Shown here: positions 27,583 through 37,871 of the stretch, one piece after another
How the letters are laid out: each line of letters opens with the position of its first letter
Numbering within the stretch: the stretch's first letter is position 1
Origin: Acinetobacter guerrae
Lineage (GTDB): Bacteria > Pseudomonadota > Gammaproteobacteria > Pseudomonadales > Moraxellaceae
Assembly: GCF_009372255.1 (NCBI RefSeq)
Contig: NZ_LXGN01000004.1
Location: 1-64,000 of the forward strand
Length of the DNA: 64,000 nucleotides
Direction: 5' to 3'
Translations under genes and position numbers: made by a program
The notes under the pieces: generated by a model
Database searches by the model: none
What the model was told of the DNA's origin: nothing
Seen by the model: the letters and a program-made list of their open reading frames with translations, nothing else

Positions 27583-29889
27583 CTAATTTCCTTGTATTAA
27601 GCGACGCGCACTAATAATCCCTGGTTGTTGCTCCAAACGTGCCAACAAACGTGATAATTGCGCCAATCCTTTGACTTCAATTAACAGTTTCATATTGGCA
27701 ATCCCATCGGCTTCTGAGATGGTATTCACTTGACGGATATTGATCTGATCCGAAAAAATCACTTGTGTCAGATCTTTCAACAGACCACGACGATCATAAG
27801 CATCAATCACAATCTGAACACTCTGACCGCGTGTAGGTTGCATTTCCCAATCTGCTTCAACTGCACGTTCAGGCTCATTCTTAATCATGCGCAAATAATC
27901 TGGGCAAGCTACTTTATGAATGCTCACACCACGATTCAGCGTAATATAACCCCCAATAGATTCACCATGTACAGGTTGGCAGCATTGTGCGATATGCAGT
28001 TCAACATTATCCAAACCATCAATCAAAATTCCATGTGCAGACAAGGTATGACTAGCACGAGGATTTAATGTCGGTTTGAGTACCAGTTCAGGCTCGTCAT
28101 TGTCCAAATGCATTTGACGATTGACCTGATTGATCAGTGCATGCAGACTAATGTCTCCACTAACCAATGCAACCAATATGTCATCACCTGTTTTAAGATT
28201 AAAGTGTGATGAATAGTCATTAAGATCAATGCTTTTTGGGTGAATCGCCAAGCGTGATAATTCTTTATTCAGAATTTCACGACCCACTTCCAGATTTTTA
28301 CTGCGATCTTGCTGTCTAAACCAGTGACGCAACTTATCACGCGCACGTGATGTTTTAATATAACCCAGAGAGTTCACCAACCAGTCACGGTTTGGCTCAC
28401 GATCTTTTTTGGTTAAAATCTCAACCTGCTCACCTGTTTTTAAGGCATAAGTCAGCGGTACATAACGCTGATTAACCCTTGCGGCATAACACTTGTTACC
28501 CACTTCGGTGTGTACATGATAAGCAAAGTCCAGAACCGTAGAACCACGCGGTAATTCCTTGATATCACCATCACGGCTAAACACATAAATCTTTTCAAAG
28601 TCTTCAAAGTTTTGAAGATCTTCTAAATTTTCTGATTCATCTTCATTTTTATGAACATTACTTTCATTACGTTCCTGATAATGCTCCAGAACAGCTCTTA
28701 AAGAATGCAAACGATGATTAAAAGAATGGTCTGTCGTTTTAGAGCCTTCTTTATAATTAAAGTGTGAACAAACGCCAAGCTCCGCTTCTTCATGCATTTC
28801 ATAGGTACGAATTTGCACTTCTAGTGATTTGTTTTCAGCAATCACCGCGGTATGTAAGGAACGATAGCCATTGGCTTTAGGGTTAGTAATATAGTCATCA
28901 AACTGATGCGGAATATGCCGCCAAATTTGATGAACAATCCCTAAAGAGTGATAGCATTCAGGAATCGTTTTAACTAAAACACGTAAAGCGCGAATATCAT
29001 ACAATTGATCGAAACTTAAGTTTTTACTTTTCATTTTTCGATAAATTGAATAAATATGTTTTACTCGACCTGTGATTTCAGACTCAATGCCATGCTCACA
29101 CAGCTCGGCTTTAAGCTTTTCGATCACAAACTGAATATATTGCTCACGCTCAAGTCTTTTTTCATTCAGCAAAGACGCAATTTCTTTATAGCGATCTGGA
29201 GCCAAATAGCGGAACGCGAGATCTTCGAGTTCCCATTTTAGTTGAGCAATTCCAAGACGGTGTGCCAAAGGCGAGTAAATCGTTAAAATTTCACGTGCGA
29301 CACGCTCCTGACGCTCACGCGATGACGTCGCTAGTTCACGCAGTGCCAATGTACGCTCTGCCAGTTTAATCAGCACCACACGGACATCTTCTGTCACTGA
29401 AATCAGCATTTTATAAATGCCGCTTAAATGCTCACGTTGATTATTATTAAAATGATCTTCTAAGCGCTTATTTTTTTCGATGAGTTCAGATAATTTACCC
29501 ATCGCCAAAGTACCCGTGACGAGGTTATAGACCTGATCTCCAAATTTCTTTTGAATTTCATCAAGCGTGATGACATTTTCACGGACACAACGGTACAGCA
29601 TGGCTGCGCATAAAGTATCTTCATCGGCATGTAAATGTGCCAGAATATCTGCCATCCCAATTCCTGTAGAAAAGGTATTGGATGAATGATTGGTACTTAA
29701 AGCCAGTTCTTTTTGCAAAATAAGATAAGCGATATCTTCAAGCTTATTTAGCTCTGCCCCATCTAAAATATCACGAACACGATCTAGCCATGTTGCTAGT
29801 TCGCGCTGTGCTTCCTCGGCATGTTCCACAGTCGTTTCTTCTGACAGCTCTGTAAGCCGTTCAGGTAATTGTTCACGTACTGTGACCAT
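27583..29889 (-). CDS. relA: (p)ppGpp synthetase RelA
   Basis: Ribosome-associated alarmone synthetase of the stringent response, 768 residues. The hydrolase domain at residues 60-180 is degenerate: where SpoT has an HD metal site, this protein reads HADEDTLCAAMLYRCVRENV, so no ppGpp hydrolysis is expected. The synthetase domain is intact (GRVKHIYSIYRKM, FDQLYDIRALRVL, NGYRSLHTAV, EVQIRT). TGS (VFSRDGDIKELPRGSTVLDFAYHVHTE begins it) and a C-terminal ACT domain follow. AGGAG precedes the ATG. Last gene of a cysM-exonuclease-rlmD-relA run; relA next to rlmD is the order also found in enterics. Confidence 0.95.
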   Translation of the reverse strand: MVTVREQLPERLTELSEETTVEHAEEAQRELATWLDRVRDILDGAELNKLEDIAYLILQKELALSTNHSSNTFSTGIGMADILAHLHADEDTLCAAMLYRCVRENVITLDEIQKKFGDQVYNLVTGTLAMGKLSELIEKNKRLEDHFNNNQREHLSGIYKMLISVTEDVRVVLIKLAERTLALRELATSSRERQERVAREILTIYSPLAHRLGIAQLKWELEDLAFRYLAPDRYKEIASLLNEKRLEREQYIQFVIEKLKAELCEHGIESEITGRVKHIYSIYRKMKSKNLSFDQLYDIRALRVLVKTIPECYHSLGIVHQIWRHIPHQFDDYITNPKANGYRSLHTAVIAENKSLEVQIRTYEMHEEAELGVCSHFNYKEGSKTTDHSFNHRLHSLRAVLEHYQERNESNVHKNEDESENLEDLQNFEDFEKIYVFSRDGDIKELPRGSTVLDFAYHVHTEVGNKCYAARVNQRYVPLTYALKTGEQVEILTKKDREPNRDWLVNSLGYIKTSRARDKLRHWFRQQDRSKNLEVGREILNKELSRLAIHPKSIDLNDYSSHFNLKTGDDILVALVSGDISLHALINQVNRQMHLDNDEPELVLKPTLNPRASHTLSAHGILIDGLDNVELHIAQCCQPVHGESIGGYITLNRGVSIHKVACPDYLRMIKNEPERAVEADWEMQPTRGQSVQIVIDAYDRRGLLKDLTQVIFSDQINIRQVNTISEADGIANMKLLIEVKGLAQLSRLLARLEQQPGIISARRLIQGN

Positions 29890-29916
29890 ACCATTCTCCT
29901 ATGGTGATACTCATTT

Positions 29917-31308
29917 CTAATCGTTTATCTCTTTGATTTTTTCAAATAAAGCAATGGATTCGACATGTCCCGTATGGGTAAACATGTCCATCACTCCCGC
30001 CTTTTTTAATTGGTAACCATGCTCTGCCAGTACACTTGCATCCCTTGCCAATGTTGCTGGATTACATGATACATAAACGATTCTTTTTGCTCCAAAATTT
30101 GGGATATATTGCATAACTTCATATGCACCCGCACGTGGAGGATCTATTAATAATGCATCAAATCCCTGTTTTGCCCAAGAATGATGCGAAAAATCTTTTG
30201 TTAAATCTTGTGAATAGAACTCGACATACGAAATACCATTCTGCTTCGCATTCTCTGTTCCACGTTGTACCATTTCCTCGCTACCTTCTACGCCAACTAC
30301 CCGACCCGTTGTTCCAACACAACGCGCTAGCGGTAACGTAAAGTTACCCAAACCACAGAATAAATCGAGCACATGCTCACCCTGCTTTAGCTGTAGCAAT
30401 TCACATGCCAATTGTACCATCTGTTGGTTTACACTTGGGTTAACTTGCGTAAAATCCAGAGGAGAAAATGCAAAGTTTAAGTTAAATTCTGGCAAAGCAT
30501 AATGCAAACGCATACGACCCTGTTTATCATCGATGCGTTTTAAACTCCCTGCAAAACTTTTGGGCTGTAAATAAAGCTGCCAACCCTTTTGTTTTACAAA
30601 ATTAAGGAGCAAATCAACATCCTTATGCCCTAGTGGTTCCAGATGTCGAACCAAAAGTGCAATTTCATGATCACCCATCGCCAATTCTATATGACCAATA
30701 CTGGCTTTGCCTTTTAGACTTTGGAGTAATTGTTTTATTTCTGGCAACGCTTCTGAAAGCTGACGCTCAAGAATCGGACATTCCTCAATAGCAGTCAGAC
30801 GATTACTTTGATGTTCACGAAAGCCCATTATTAACTGCTTTTTGGCAGGCAAATAACGCACACCGATACGAGCGCGATGACGATAATCCTGCCGCGTTGA
30901 ACGTAAAGGGCTTAACCACTGCATCGCGTCTAATCTGGCAAAATGTTGAAAATGTGACTTTAATACACCCTGCTTTACTTTGATCTGCTCATCAGAATCA
31001 ATATGCTGCATGCTACAGCCGCCACAAATGCCATAATGTGGACAGATTGGATCTACTCGTAACGCAGAGGGTTCACTCAACAACTCAAGCATTTCCCCTT
31101 CTTCCAGACGTTTGGTTTCATGGGTAATTCTGGCTCGAACTGTCTCGCCAGGCAATGCATAGCGGATAAAGACTTTTTTACCTGTTTTTAATTCAGGATG
31201 TTCAGCAGCCGTACCAAAATGTGCTATACCGCGCCCTTCATGCGATAAGGATTCCACCTGAAACGTATAAACAGGAGGCTGAGTAGAAGCTTTGGCGGCG
31301 TGTTTCAA
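29917..31308 (-). CDS. rlmD: 23S rRNA (uracil-1939-C5)-methyltransferase
   Basis: RlmD methylates U1939 of 23S rRNA with S-adenosylmethionine. The protein has 463 residues. A TRAM-like RNA-binding domain lies at the N-terminus, the iron-sulfur motif is [14 protein letters not shown], the SAM site is [15 protein letters not shown], and the catalytic cysteine is in [13 protein letters not shown] after [10 protein letters not shown]. The start appears to be a TTG at 31308, preceded by AGG eight bases away and 9 bases after the exonuclease stop. No in-frame ATG gives a complete TRAM domain. Confidence 0.94.
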   Translation of the reverse strand: MKHAAKASTQPPVYTFQVESLSHEGRGIAHFGTAAEHPELKTGKKVFIRYALPGETVRARITHETKRLEEGEMLELLSEPSALRVDPICPHYGICGGCSMQHIDSDEQIKVKQGVLKSHFQHFARLDAMQWLSPLRSTRQDYRHRARIGVRYLPAKKQLIMGFREHQSNRLTAIEECPILERQLSEALPEIKQLLQSLKGKASIGHIELAMGDHEIALLVRHLEPLGHKDVDLLLNFVKQKGWQLYLQPKSFAGSLKRIDDKQGRMRLHYALPEFNLNFAFSPLDFTQVNPSVNQQMVQLACELLQLKQGEHVLDLFCGLGNFTLPLARCVGTTGRVVGVEGSEEMVQRGTENAKQNGISYVEFYSQDLTKDFSHHSWAKQGFDALLIDPPRAGAYEVMQYIPNFGAKRIVYVSCNPATLARDASVLAEHGYQLKKAGVMDMFTHTGHVESIALFEKIKEIND

Positions 31309-31317
31309 AGAGATAAC

Positions 31318-32163
31318 CTAATGATTTGATAAGTTGGCTGATGAGTCGTGAAAATTTGTGGAAAAATAATGTTGAGTAAACTGAGTATGCTGAGAAGTTT
31401 GTTGCCAGACCTGTAAAAACTCAGTGTGTTGAGATTGTTGCTGTAAATACTGGATGGTCAACTGAATCCACTGTTCATGATCCTGAGCGAATAATTGACC
31501 TTTCAGCAACAACCAACGCAAATAAACCAGCCACGTATTTAGCACATCACCTTCACAATAACTGGTCAGTTTGAGCCATTGTTCGTTTTGAACATAACTA
31601 GGCACATGATAACCCGATTCTCCACGTTTACCGGGAAAGCCTAGTAATGAAGCAATATCATCTAGTTTCTGAAAATTTCGCCCATTAAACATTGCCATGA
31701 CATCCATCACATCAATATGCCGATGATGATAACGATTCTGGTAGTTATTATAACGCTTTTGGGTATCCAACTCACCCTGATCAAATAAACTGGGTGCAGA
31801 CAAACCATGATACATGGCACGAAACAAAATGACAGGCAAATCGAACTGTGAACCATTCCAACTGACTAAAGTCGGATGACGTTTATCAAAAATAGATAAA
31901 AACTTGGTTAACATTTCAGCTTCAGAATACTGCTCCTGACTAAAGGAAAATAACCTTAGGCCCTGCTCATCTATCCATAAACCAGAAATGCAGACAATTT
32001 CATGTAAGGGCAAACGCTGAAAATCCATGCCAGACTCCTGACGACGAATCTTGGTCAGCGCTTGTTCCAAATCATCATCTGGCAGATCCAAATGATATAA
32101 ATGCGCCCCCGCCTTTAAATCGGTCAAGGTTTCAATGTCAAAAACCAGTGTCGGAAAGCGCAT
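31318..32163 (-). CDS. PolB-like 3'-5' exonuclease
   Basis: A 281-residue predicted 3'-5' exonuclease of the DEDD superfamily (PF10108-like). Motifs are Exo I FDIETLTDLK, Exo II SWNGSQFDLPVI and Exo III-like YCEGDVLNTWLVYLRW, each with acidic metal ligands. No polymerase domain is attached. I start at the ATG at 32163 (MRFPTLVFDIET); an upstream frame reaching 32268 would overlap cysM by about 70 bases and begins with an unrelated hydrophobic stretch. It lies 31 bases after cysM. Substrate and role (DNA repair or RNA processing) unknown. Confidence 0.85.
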   Translation of the reverse strand: MRFPTLVFDIETLTDLKAGAHLYHLDLPDDDLEQALTKIRRQESGMDFQRLPLHEIVCISGLWIDEQGLRLFSFSQEQYSEAEMLTKFLSIFDKRHPTLVSWNGSQFDLPVILFRAMYHGLSAPSLFDQGELDTQKRYNNYQNRYHHRHIDVMDVMAMFNGRNFQKLDDIASLLGFPGKRGESGYHVPSYVQNEQWLKLTSYCEGDVLNTWLVYLRWLLLKGQLFAQDHEQWIQLTIQYLQQQSQHTEFLQVWQQTSQHTQFTQHYFSTNFHDSSANLSNH

Positions 32164-32194
32164 AATAATCTCTAAATAGTACTCGCTATAATGT

Positions 32195-33124
32195 TTATTC
32201 AGGATCCTGCACAGAGAACAGGCCTGTCGATAAATAGCGATCGCCACGATCACAAATAATGCAGACAATCACGGCATCAGGCTGTTCTTCTGCAATTTTC
32301 AAAGATGCCCAAACCGCACCACCCGATGACGTTCCTGCACTAATGCCTTCTTCACGCGCCAGACGACGCATGGTTTTTTCCGCTTCAATCTGAGGAATAT
32401 CGATAATACGATCTACTCGTGATGCATCAAAAATTGTCGGCAAATATTCTTTCGGCCAGCGACGGATACCTGCAATACTAGACCCTTCAGAAGGTTGAAG
32501 ACCAACAATCTGAATCTCTGGATTTTGTTCTTTTAAATATTTAGATACACCCATAATCGTACCAGTCGTGCCCATCGAACTGACAAAATGAGTAATTTTA
32601 CCGCCTGTTTGTTCCCATATTTCTGGGCCAGTGGTTAAGTAATGTGCCTCAACATTATCAGGATTACCAAATTGATTTAAGACTAAACCCTGACCTTCTG
32701 CCTGCATTTGCAAAGCTAAATCACGTGCGCCTTCCATCCCTTGTTGCTGAGTCACTTCAATAAGTTCTGCACCATAAGCCAACATCGCATCTTTGCGTTC
32801 TTGGCTCATATTATTTGGCATGATCAATTTCATTTTATAGCCGCGCATCGCTGCAACCATCGCCAGTGCAATACCTGTATTTCCACTGGTGGCTTCAATC
32901 AAGGTGTCACCCGGTTTGATTTCACCACGTTTTTCGGCCTGCATAATCATATTGTAGGCTGGACGGTCTTTTACAGATCCTGCTGGATTATTGCCCTCGA
33001 GTTTTGCCAATACCGTCGTTCGACCATTCTTGGCTAAACGCTGTAAACGCACTAGAGGGGTTTTACCGACATAGTGATCCAGCAAAAATTCATCGGCAAA
33101 AAAATTAGGTTCTGTATTACTCAT
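32195..33124 (-). CDS. cysM: cysteine synthase B
   Basis: PLP enzyme that makes cysteine from O-acetylserine and sulfide or thiosulfate. The protein has 309 residues. The PLP lysine is K52 in NNPAGSVKDRPAYNMI (the R-P-A-Y sequence favours CysM over CysK), with the phosphate loop ATSGNTGIALAM and SSGGAVWAS near the end. It is the first gene of the cysM-exonuclease-rlmD-relA operon and is divergent from the gacS/barA-type kinase, with a 153-base shared promoter region. Confidence 0.95.
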   Translation of the reverse strand: MSNTEPNFFADEFLLDHYVGKTPLVRLQRLAKNGRTTVLAKLEGNNPAGSVKDRPAYNMIMQAEKRGEIKPGDTLIEATSGNTGIALAMVAAMRGYKMKLIMPNNMSQERKDAMLAYGAELIEVTQQQGMEGARDLALQMQAEGQGLVLNQFGNPDNVEAHYLTTGPEIWEQTGGKITHFVSSMGTTGTIMGVSKYLKEQNPEIQIVGLQPSEGSSIAGIRRWPKEYLPTIFDASRVDRIIDIPQIEAEKTMRRLAREEGISAGTSSGGAVWASLKIAEEQPDAVIVCIICDRGDRYLSTGLFSVQDPE

Positions 33125-33277
33125 GATCTACACCTAAATCGAAGTGCGGCTATTGTATGAAAAAATGACATGCCCTGCACCCATTTCGCAGGCTTTTTCT
33201 TGAAAATGCTTAAAGCCTCATCAGTTTGTTACAAAGCATGTTAATATGCCGTTCAACGAGATAGATCTGATCGGGCT

Positions 33278-36076
33278 ATGTCAAATTTTAATAAAAAACT
33301 CTCCAAACGTTTACACCTCAATCATGCCTATGGTCAGTTGATTGCGTTGATCTTTGTCCCGATCATGGTTTTAACAAGCGTTGGGACAGTGTTGGTACTT
33401 AACGAAACTAACACGTCTGCCAAGTCTCAACAGCGTCACGCTGCGGCGGCATTGCTCACACGCTATCAGCATACCTCTGAAAATTTACTCAAAGTGGTCG
33501 AATTACGTCCAGATCAATACGATCATGCGCAAGCCATTATGCAGAGCATGTTTGCTGAACATAATTTACAACGCGCAGCGATTTTAGATAATCAGGGTCA
33601 GGTTTATTTAAGTATTGGTTATCGTGATACCCGTTTTTGGCCGAAAATTCCCAATCTGGTTTTTTTTGGTCCAATTCAGCATAACAACAACAATATTTAT
33701 GGTTTAAGTATTCAAAGTAGCAACAACACACCAAAGTGGCTTGTGGTTGAAATGGATAATCAGCCTTTGCAACTGGCACGTTATCGAGTATTCACGGTTT
33801 TAGTCATTACAGGTCTGATTACCCTGCTATTGCTCTTGCTATGTCTCAATTTTTACTCGCGACGCTGGATTGCTCCGATGTATGAAATTCGGATGCAATT
33901 ACAACGCCTCAATGCCGATACTCTTGACCAGCATATGATCATTAACAGTACAGGGGAATTGCGACTGTTACAGCGTGATATTGCAAATATGGTGAAACGT
34001 CTGCATTTCAGCTTTCTCGAACTTAAAGAACATACTGAACAAACCGAAGATGATTTAAGACGTACACTCGATACACTTGAAGTCCAAAATATTACCTATC
34101 GTCAAGCACGTGACCAAGCGATTTCTGCCAATCAGGCCAAATCAGTTTTTCTCGCCAATATCAGCCATGAACTACGAACACCACTTAATAGCATTGATGG
34201 TTTTATCCATTTGATGTTGCGTCAGCAAAATCTGAGTAATGAGCAAAGCCTTTATTTACAAACCATTCGTAAATCATCTGCGCACCTATTGGCATTGATT
34301 AATGATGTACTAGATTTCTCAAAAATTGATGCAGGCAAGCTTGAGCTTGAAACGGCTTCATTTGATCTGGAAGAAGCCATTTTTGATGTGATGGATATGT
34401 TGTCACCTCTAGCAGCGCAAAAACATATCGACATGGCTTTTTATTTCGATGACCTGATTCCACCGCAGGTTATTGGTGATGTGCTGCGTTTTAAACAAAT
34501 TCTGACCAATCTGATTTCCAATGCCATCAAATTCACACCAGATGGTGAGATCATTGTTCGTGTTCGTATGGAACAGGATGATATTGGACAATGCTTAATT
34601 CATTTTAGCGTGCAGGACAGTGGGATTGGTTTAAGCGGAACGGATCGTAAAAAGTTATTTGAATCTTTCTCTCAAGGCGATGCTTCCGTCACACGCCAGT
34701 TTGGCGGAACAGGTCTGGGCTTGGCGATTTCCAAACAACTTGTACATCTGATGCATGGACAAATCGGTTTTGAAGACAATCAGGAACGTGCACCGACAGA
34801 AAAAGGTTCGACTTTCTGGTTTACTGCTTTATTTCAGGTGGATGAAGATCACCAAATTGCACATCCTCAATTTAAACATCTACATGTGGTTTCTTTTCTG
34901 GCACACCCTGCAACCGCTAATATTCTACGTCATTATCTTGAAAATTATCAAGTTCAGCATACCGAAGCACAATCTATTCTGGATCTATTTAGTCGCTTGA
35001 ACAGCCTAAAAACCGCAGATAATACGTGGTTGATTGTGGATCATAGCGGTGACACGGAAGCCTTGCTCAAAGAAATCCGCAGCCGTTATACAGGGAATTT
35101 AGCGGTATATGGTTATCAGATGGCACTTGAACCAAATATGCTGCATGAGTATCGGGCAAGGCCACTGTATCAGCCATTAAGTCGTGCTGCGCTGATTCAA
35201 CTCCTTAGTAATCAGCCTATTTTTGAACCTGAGCACGAGCAATTTAATGGACAAGGTTTACATGTATTAGCGGTGGATGACCATTTACCAAATCTGATTG
35301 TACTGGAAGCCTTGTTGGGTGAACTTAATGTCAAAACGACCAAAGCGCTTAGTGGTCAAGAAGCATTGAGTATTATTGAAAACCGTCTGGAACGAGATAA
35401 AAAACCATTCGATATTGTGTTTATGGATATTCAAATGCCAGTGATGTCGGGAATTGATACCACGCGCGCCATACGCTCACTAGAATCAACATTAGATGGA
35501 AAAATGCGTTTACCGATTATTGCTTTAACCGCACACGCACTATCGGATGAAAAACAAAAATTACTGAAAGTCGGGATGGATGATTATGTCACTAAACCGA
35601 TTCAGATTGAACAAATTATTCAAATCCTGAATGAATGGACTAAAAATAATTTTGCAAGCAATACCAGACCTGAAAACACCATTTTGATGGATGCGCTTGA
35701 TCCCACAATTTTAGATTGGCAGCAAAGCTTGCAACTTGCAGCCAATAAAGAAGATCTGGCACAAGATTTACTTAGAATGCTCGTAGATAGCTTTGATACT
35801 GAACTCAATGAAATGCAACAGTTGATCGAACTGGAAGACTTCCCGCAACTGGAACATGTGTTGCATCGTCTTTATGGTGCAACTCGCTATGTAGGAACGC
35901 CTAAATTACAACATGTGACTGGCGATTTTGAACAATTCGTTTCAACCTTGAGAAAAGAACGCCGTCGTGCAGATGACACTTTCATTCAAAATGTTTCAGA
36001 CCGCTTTGAAGAACTTCAACTCAGTATTCGTGAAGTTGAGAGTGCAGCACAGCAAATTCTAAACACTGCATCCTAG
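33278..36076 (+). CDS. GacS/BarA-type hybrid sensor histidine kinase
   Basis: A 932-residue inner-membrane tripartite kinase. Helix at about 20-42, periplasmic sensor domain to about 165, second helix at 170-190, HAMP, dimerisation domain with the phospho-His297 (NISHELRTPLNS), ATPase domain (NLISNAIKFTPDG, FGGTGLGLAISK), a degenerate receiver-like stretch at about 540-650, an active receiver with Asp717 (FMDIQMPVMSG), and a C-terminal Hpt domain with His863 (HRLYGATRYVG). This is the BarA/GacS layout. In Acinetobacter the partner is the GacA/UvrY regulator, encoded elsewhere, and the pathway governs virulence, motility and aromatic catabolism. Known from the family, not from this sequence: CsrA/Rsm output. 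Confidence 0.92.
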   Translation: MSNFNKKLSKRLHLNHAYGQLIALIFVPIMVLTSVGTVLVLNETNTSAKSQQRHAAAALLTRYQHTSENLLKVVELRPDQYDHAQAIMQSMFAEHNLQRAAILDNQGQVYLSIGYRDTRFWPKIPNLVFFGPIQHNNNNIYGLSIQSSNNTPKWLVVEMDNQPLQLARYRVFTVLVITGLITLLLLLLCLNFYSRRWIAPMYEIRMQLQRLNADTLDQHMIINSTGELRLLQRDIANMVKRLHFSFLELKEHTEQTEDDLRRTLDTLEVQNITYRQARDQAISANQAKSVFLANISHELRTPLNSIDGFIHLMLRQQNLSNEQSLYLQTIRKSSAHLLALINDVLDFSKIDAGKLELETASFDLEEAIFDVMDMLSPLAAQKHIDMAFYFDDLIPPQVIGDVLRFKQILTNLISNAIKFTPDGEIIVRVRMEQDDIGQCLIHFSVQDSGIGLSGTDRKKLFESFSQGDASVTRQFGGTGLGLAISKQLVHLMHGQIGFEDNQERAPTEKGSTFWFTALFQVDEDHQIAHPQFKHLHVVSFLAHPATANILRHYLENYQVQHTEAQSILDLFSRLNSLKTADNTWLIVDHSGDTEALLKEIRSRYTGNLAVYGYQMALEPNMLHEYRARPLYQPLSRAALIQLLSNQPIFEPEHEQFNGQGLHVLAVDDHLPNLIVLEALLGELNVKTTKALSGQEALSIIENRLERDKKPFDIVFMDIQMPVMSGIDTTRAIRSLESTLDGKMRLPIIALTAHALSDEKQKLLKVGMDDYVTKPIQIEQIIQILNEWTKNNFASNTRPENTILMDALDPTILDWQQSLQLAANKEDLAQDLLRMLVDSFDTELNEMQQLIELEDFPQLEHVLHRLYGATRYVGTPKLQHVTGDFEQFVSTLRKERRRADDTFIQNVSDRFEELQLSIREVESAAQQILNTAS

Positions 36077-36167
36077 TACAAAGTATCTTCACGTGACTGA
36101 GCTGTCATTTATCCACATTCAGCTCATGTTATGCTGCATGCATAGATAAAAAGTCAAAGGAATACAC

Positions 36168-36956
36168 ATGGCACTTCTCAATGTCAGCAATCAAAATGGT
36201 ATCGTCACAGTTCGTCTGAATCGACCAGAAAAGCGTAATGCCATGAGCTTTGCTTTACTACATGAACTAGTAAGTACTGCAAAAAAAATTGAAAAAGACC
36301 GTCGTGTACGTTGTGTCATTCTAACAGGCGAAGCACAAGTCTTTAGCGCAGGCATTGATCTGGCTGACTTAAATGCGCCTAAAAACAGCCTATACGCAGC
36401 ATGGGAATTGCTAAAACCCGGACAAAGCCTCTTTCAAAAAGCCTTTTTAGTATGGCAGAACCTACCTGTTCCTGTTATTGCCGCAATCGAAGGTTATTGC
36501 TTTGGGGCAGGCATGCAACTTGCTCTCGCCGCAGATATCCGTATTGCACAGCCAGAAACCAAAATGTCCATTATGGAAAGTCGCTGGGGGCTTGTTCCAG
36601 ATATGGGTTTAACCCGTACCATTAAAGGTTTGGTCGGCATAGATTTAGCAAAAGAATTAACCCTGACCGCACGTATTTTTGATGCAGATTATGCCAAAGA
36701 AATTGGTTTGGTTACCCATCTTTCTGAAAACCCACTTGAACGTGCAAATCAGTTAGCACTTGAACTATTACAGCGTTCTCCTGACGCATTAACGGCAGCA
36801 AAACGGGTTTTAGATGCGATGGAACACGAACCCCAAAAAGCACTACGCTTGGAAAAACTTTGGCAGCTTAAACTTATTCTCGGCAAAAATAGCCGTTTGG
36901 CACGTAAAAAAGACAAACATCCTGAAACTGAATTTTTGCCGCGCCAATACAAATAG
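36168..36956 (+). CDS. crotonase / enoyl-CoA hydratase family protein
   Basis: A 262-residue crotonase-fold enzyme. The oxyanion-hole stretches are VFSAGIDLADL and EGYCFGAGMQLALAADIRIA. A Glu-rich MESRWGLVPDMG lies at the second acid position. This pattern fits enoyl-CoA hydratase or delta3,5-delta2,4-dienoyl-CoA isomerase; the exact reaction cannot be assigned. AAAGGAA precedes the ATG. It is followed 30 bases later by a dehydrogenase gene in the same direction. Confidence 0.87.
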   Translation: MALLNVSNQNGIVTVRLNRPEKRNAMSFALLHELVSTAKKIEKDRRVRCVILTGEAQVFSAGIDLADLNAPKNSLYAAWELLKPGQSLFQKAFLVWQNLPVPVIAAIEGYCFGAGMQLALAADIRIAQPETKMSIMESRWGLVPDMGLTRTIKGLVGIDLAKELTLTARIFDADYAKEIGLVTHLSENPLERANQLALELLQRSPDALTAAKRVLDAMEHEPQKALRLEKLWQLKLILGKNSRLARKKDKHPETEFLPRQYK

Positions 36957-36986
36957 ATTGATATAAATATCGATAAGGAAGCCAAT

Positions 36987-37859
36987 ATGAGAGTTGATGT
37001 AAATACGCCAATTGCTTTTTTAGGTATGGGCTTAATGGGCAGCCGCATGGCAACCCGTTTAGTGCAAGCAGGTTTTAATGTTGCTGTTTGGAACCGCACA
37101 TACACAGCGTGTGAACCATTAGTTGCAATGGGTGCTACATCGTTACAACTTAAAAATATTGGCGATTATCCTGTCATCTTGACCTGTCTGGCTGATGATC
37201 ATGCGGTGAGTCATGTATTTGAGCAAATTAAAGCTTATTTAAAACCAGACCAGATCATTGTTGATTTTTCCAGTTTGTCTGTAGAAACGACCTTAGACCT
37301 TGCCAAGCAAACCACTCAGCAACAAGGATATTGGATTGACTCCCCTGTTTCTGGTGGCACAGTTGGCGCAGAACAAGGAGCACTGGTCATTTTTGCAGGT
37401 GGCAATGCACAAATTATTGAAACACTAGCTCCGATTTATCAGGTACTTGCACAACGTGTTACCCGCATGGGTGAAAATGGTACAGGACAAGCCACCAAAA
37501 TTTGCAATCAATTGATCGTTGCTGCAAATAGTGCATTAATTGCAGAAGCCATTGCTTTAGCAGACCAAGCAGGTGTAGATACCACGTTACTGGCTCCCGC
37601 TTTGGCAGGCGGCTTTGCAGACTCAAAACCTTTTCAGATATTAGCACCGCGCATGGCGACGCATAACTTTGAACCTGTCCAATGGAAAGTACAAACTTTA
37701 TCGAAAGACTTAAACAACGCAGTACAATTGGCGAAAAATTTTAACCTAAACATTCCTGTTGCCAACAAAGCTTTAGATCAGTTACAAGCGCACCAACAAA
37801 AGGGCTTTGCCGAGCAAGATTTAGCGACTATGATCAAACAGATAGAAAATAAATCTTAA
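36987..37859 (+). CDS. 3-hydroxyacid dehydrogenase (tartronate semialdehyde reductase-like)
   Basis: A 290-residue NAD(P)-dependent dehydrogenase of the beta-hydroxyacid family. It has a Rossmann motif FLGMGLMGSRMATRL, the substrate-binding DSPVSGGTVGAEQGAL, and the catalytic lysine in GNGTGQATKICNQL. 2-hydroxy-3-oxopropionate (tartronate semialdehyde) reductase and 3-hydroxyisobutyrate dehydrogenase share these features. The neighbour is a hydroxypyruvate-isomerase-like gene 12 bases downstream, which favours the glyoxylate/glycerate pathway assignment (GlxR/GarR). Confidence 0.88.
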   Translation: MRVDVNTPIAFLGMGLMGSRMATRLVQAGFNVAVWNRTYTACEPLVAMGATSLQLKNIGDYPVILTCLADDHAVSHVFEQIKAYLKPDQIIVDFSSLSVETTLDLAKQTTQQQGYWIDSPVSGGTVGAEQGALVIFAGGNAQIIETLAPIYQVLAQRVTRMGENGTGQATKICNQLIVAANSALIAEAIALADQAGVDTTLLAPALAGGFADSKPFQILAPRMATHNFEPVQWKVQTLSKDLNNAVQLAKNFNLNIPVANKALDQLQAHQQKGFAEQDLATMIKQIENKS

Positions 37860-37871
37860 AGGATGAAGATC

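Noticed and set aside
36098..36126. Terminator after the hybrid kinase gene
   Set aside because: TGAGCTG/CAGCTCA forms a seven-base stem but the following bases (TGTTATGC) are not a T-run.
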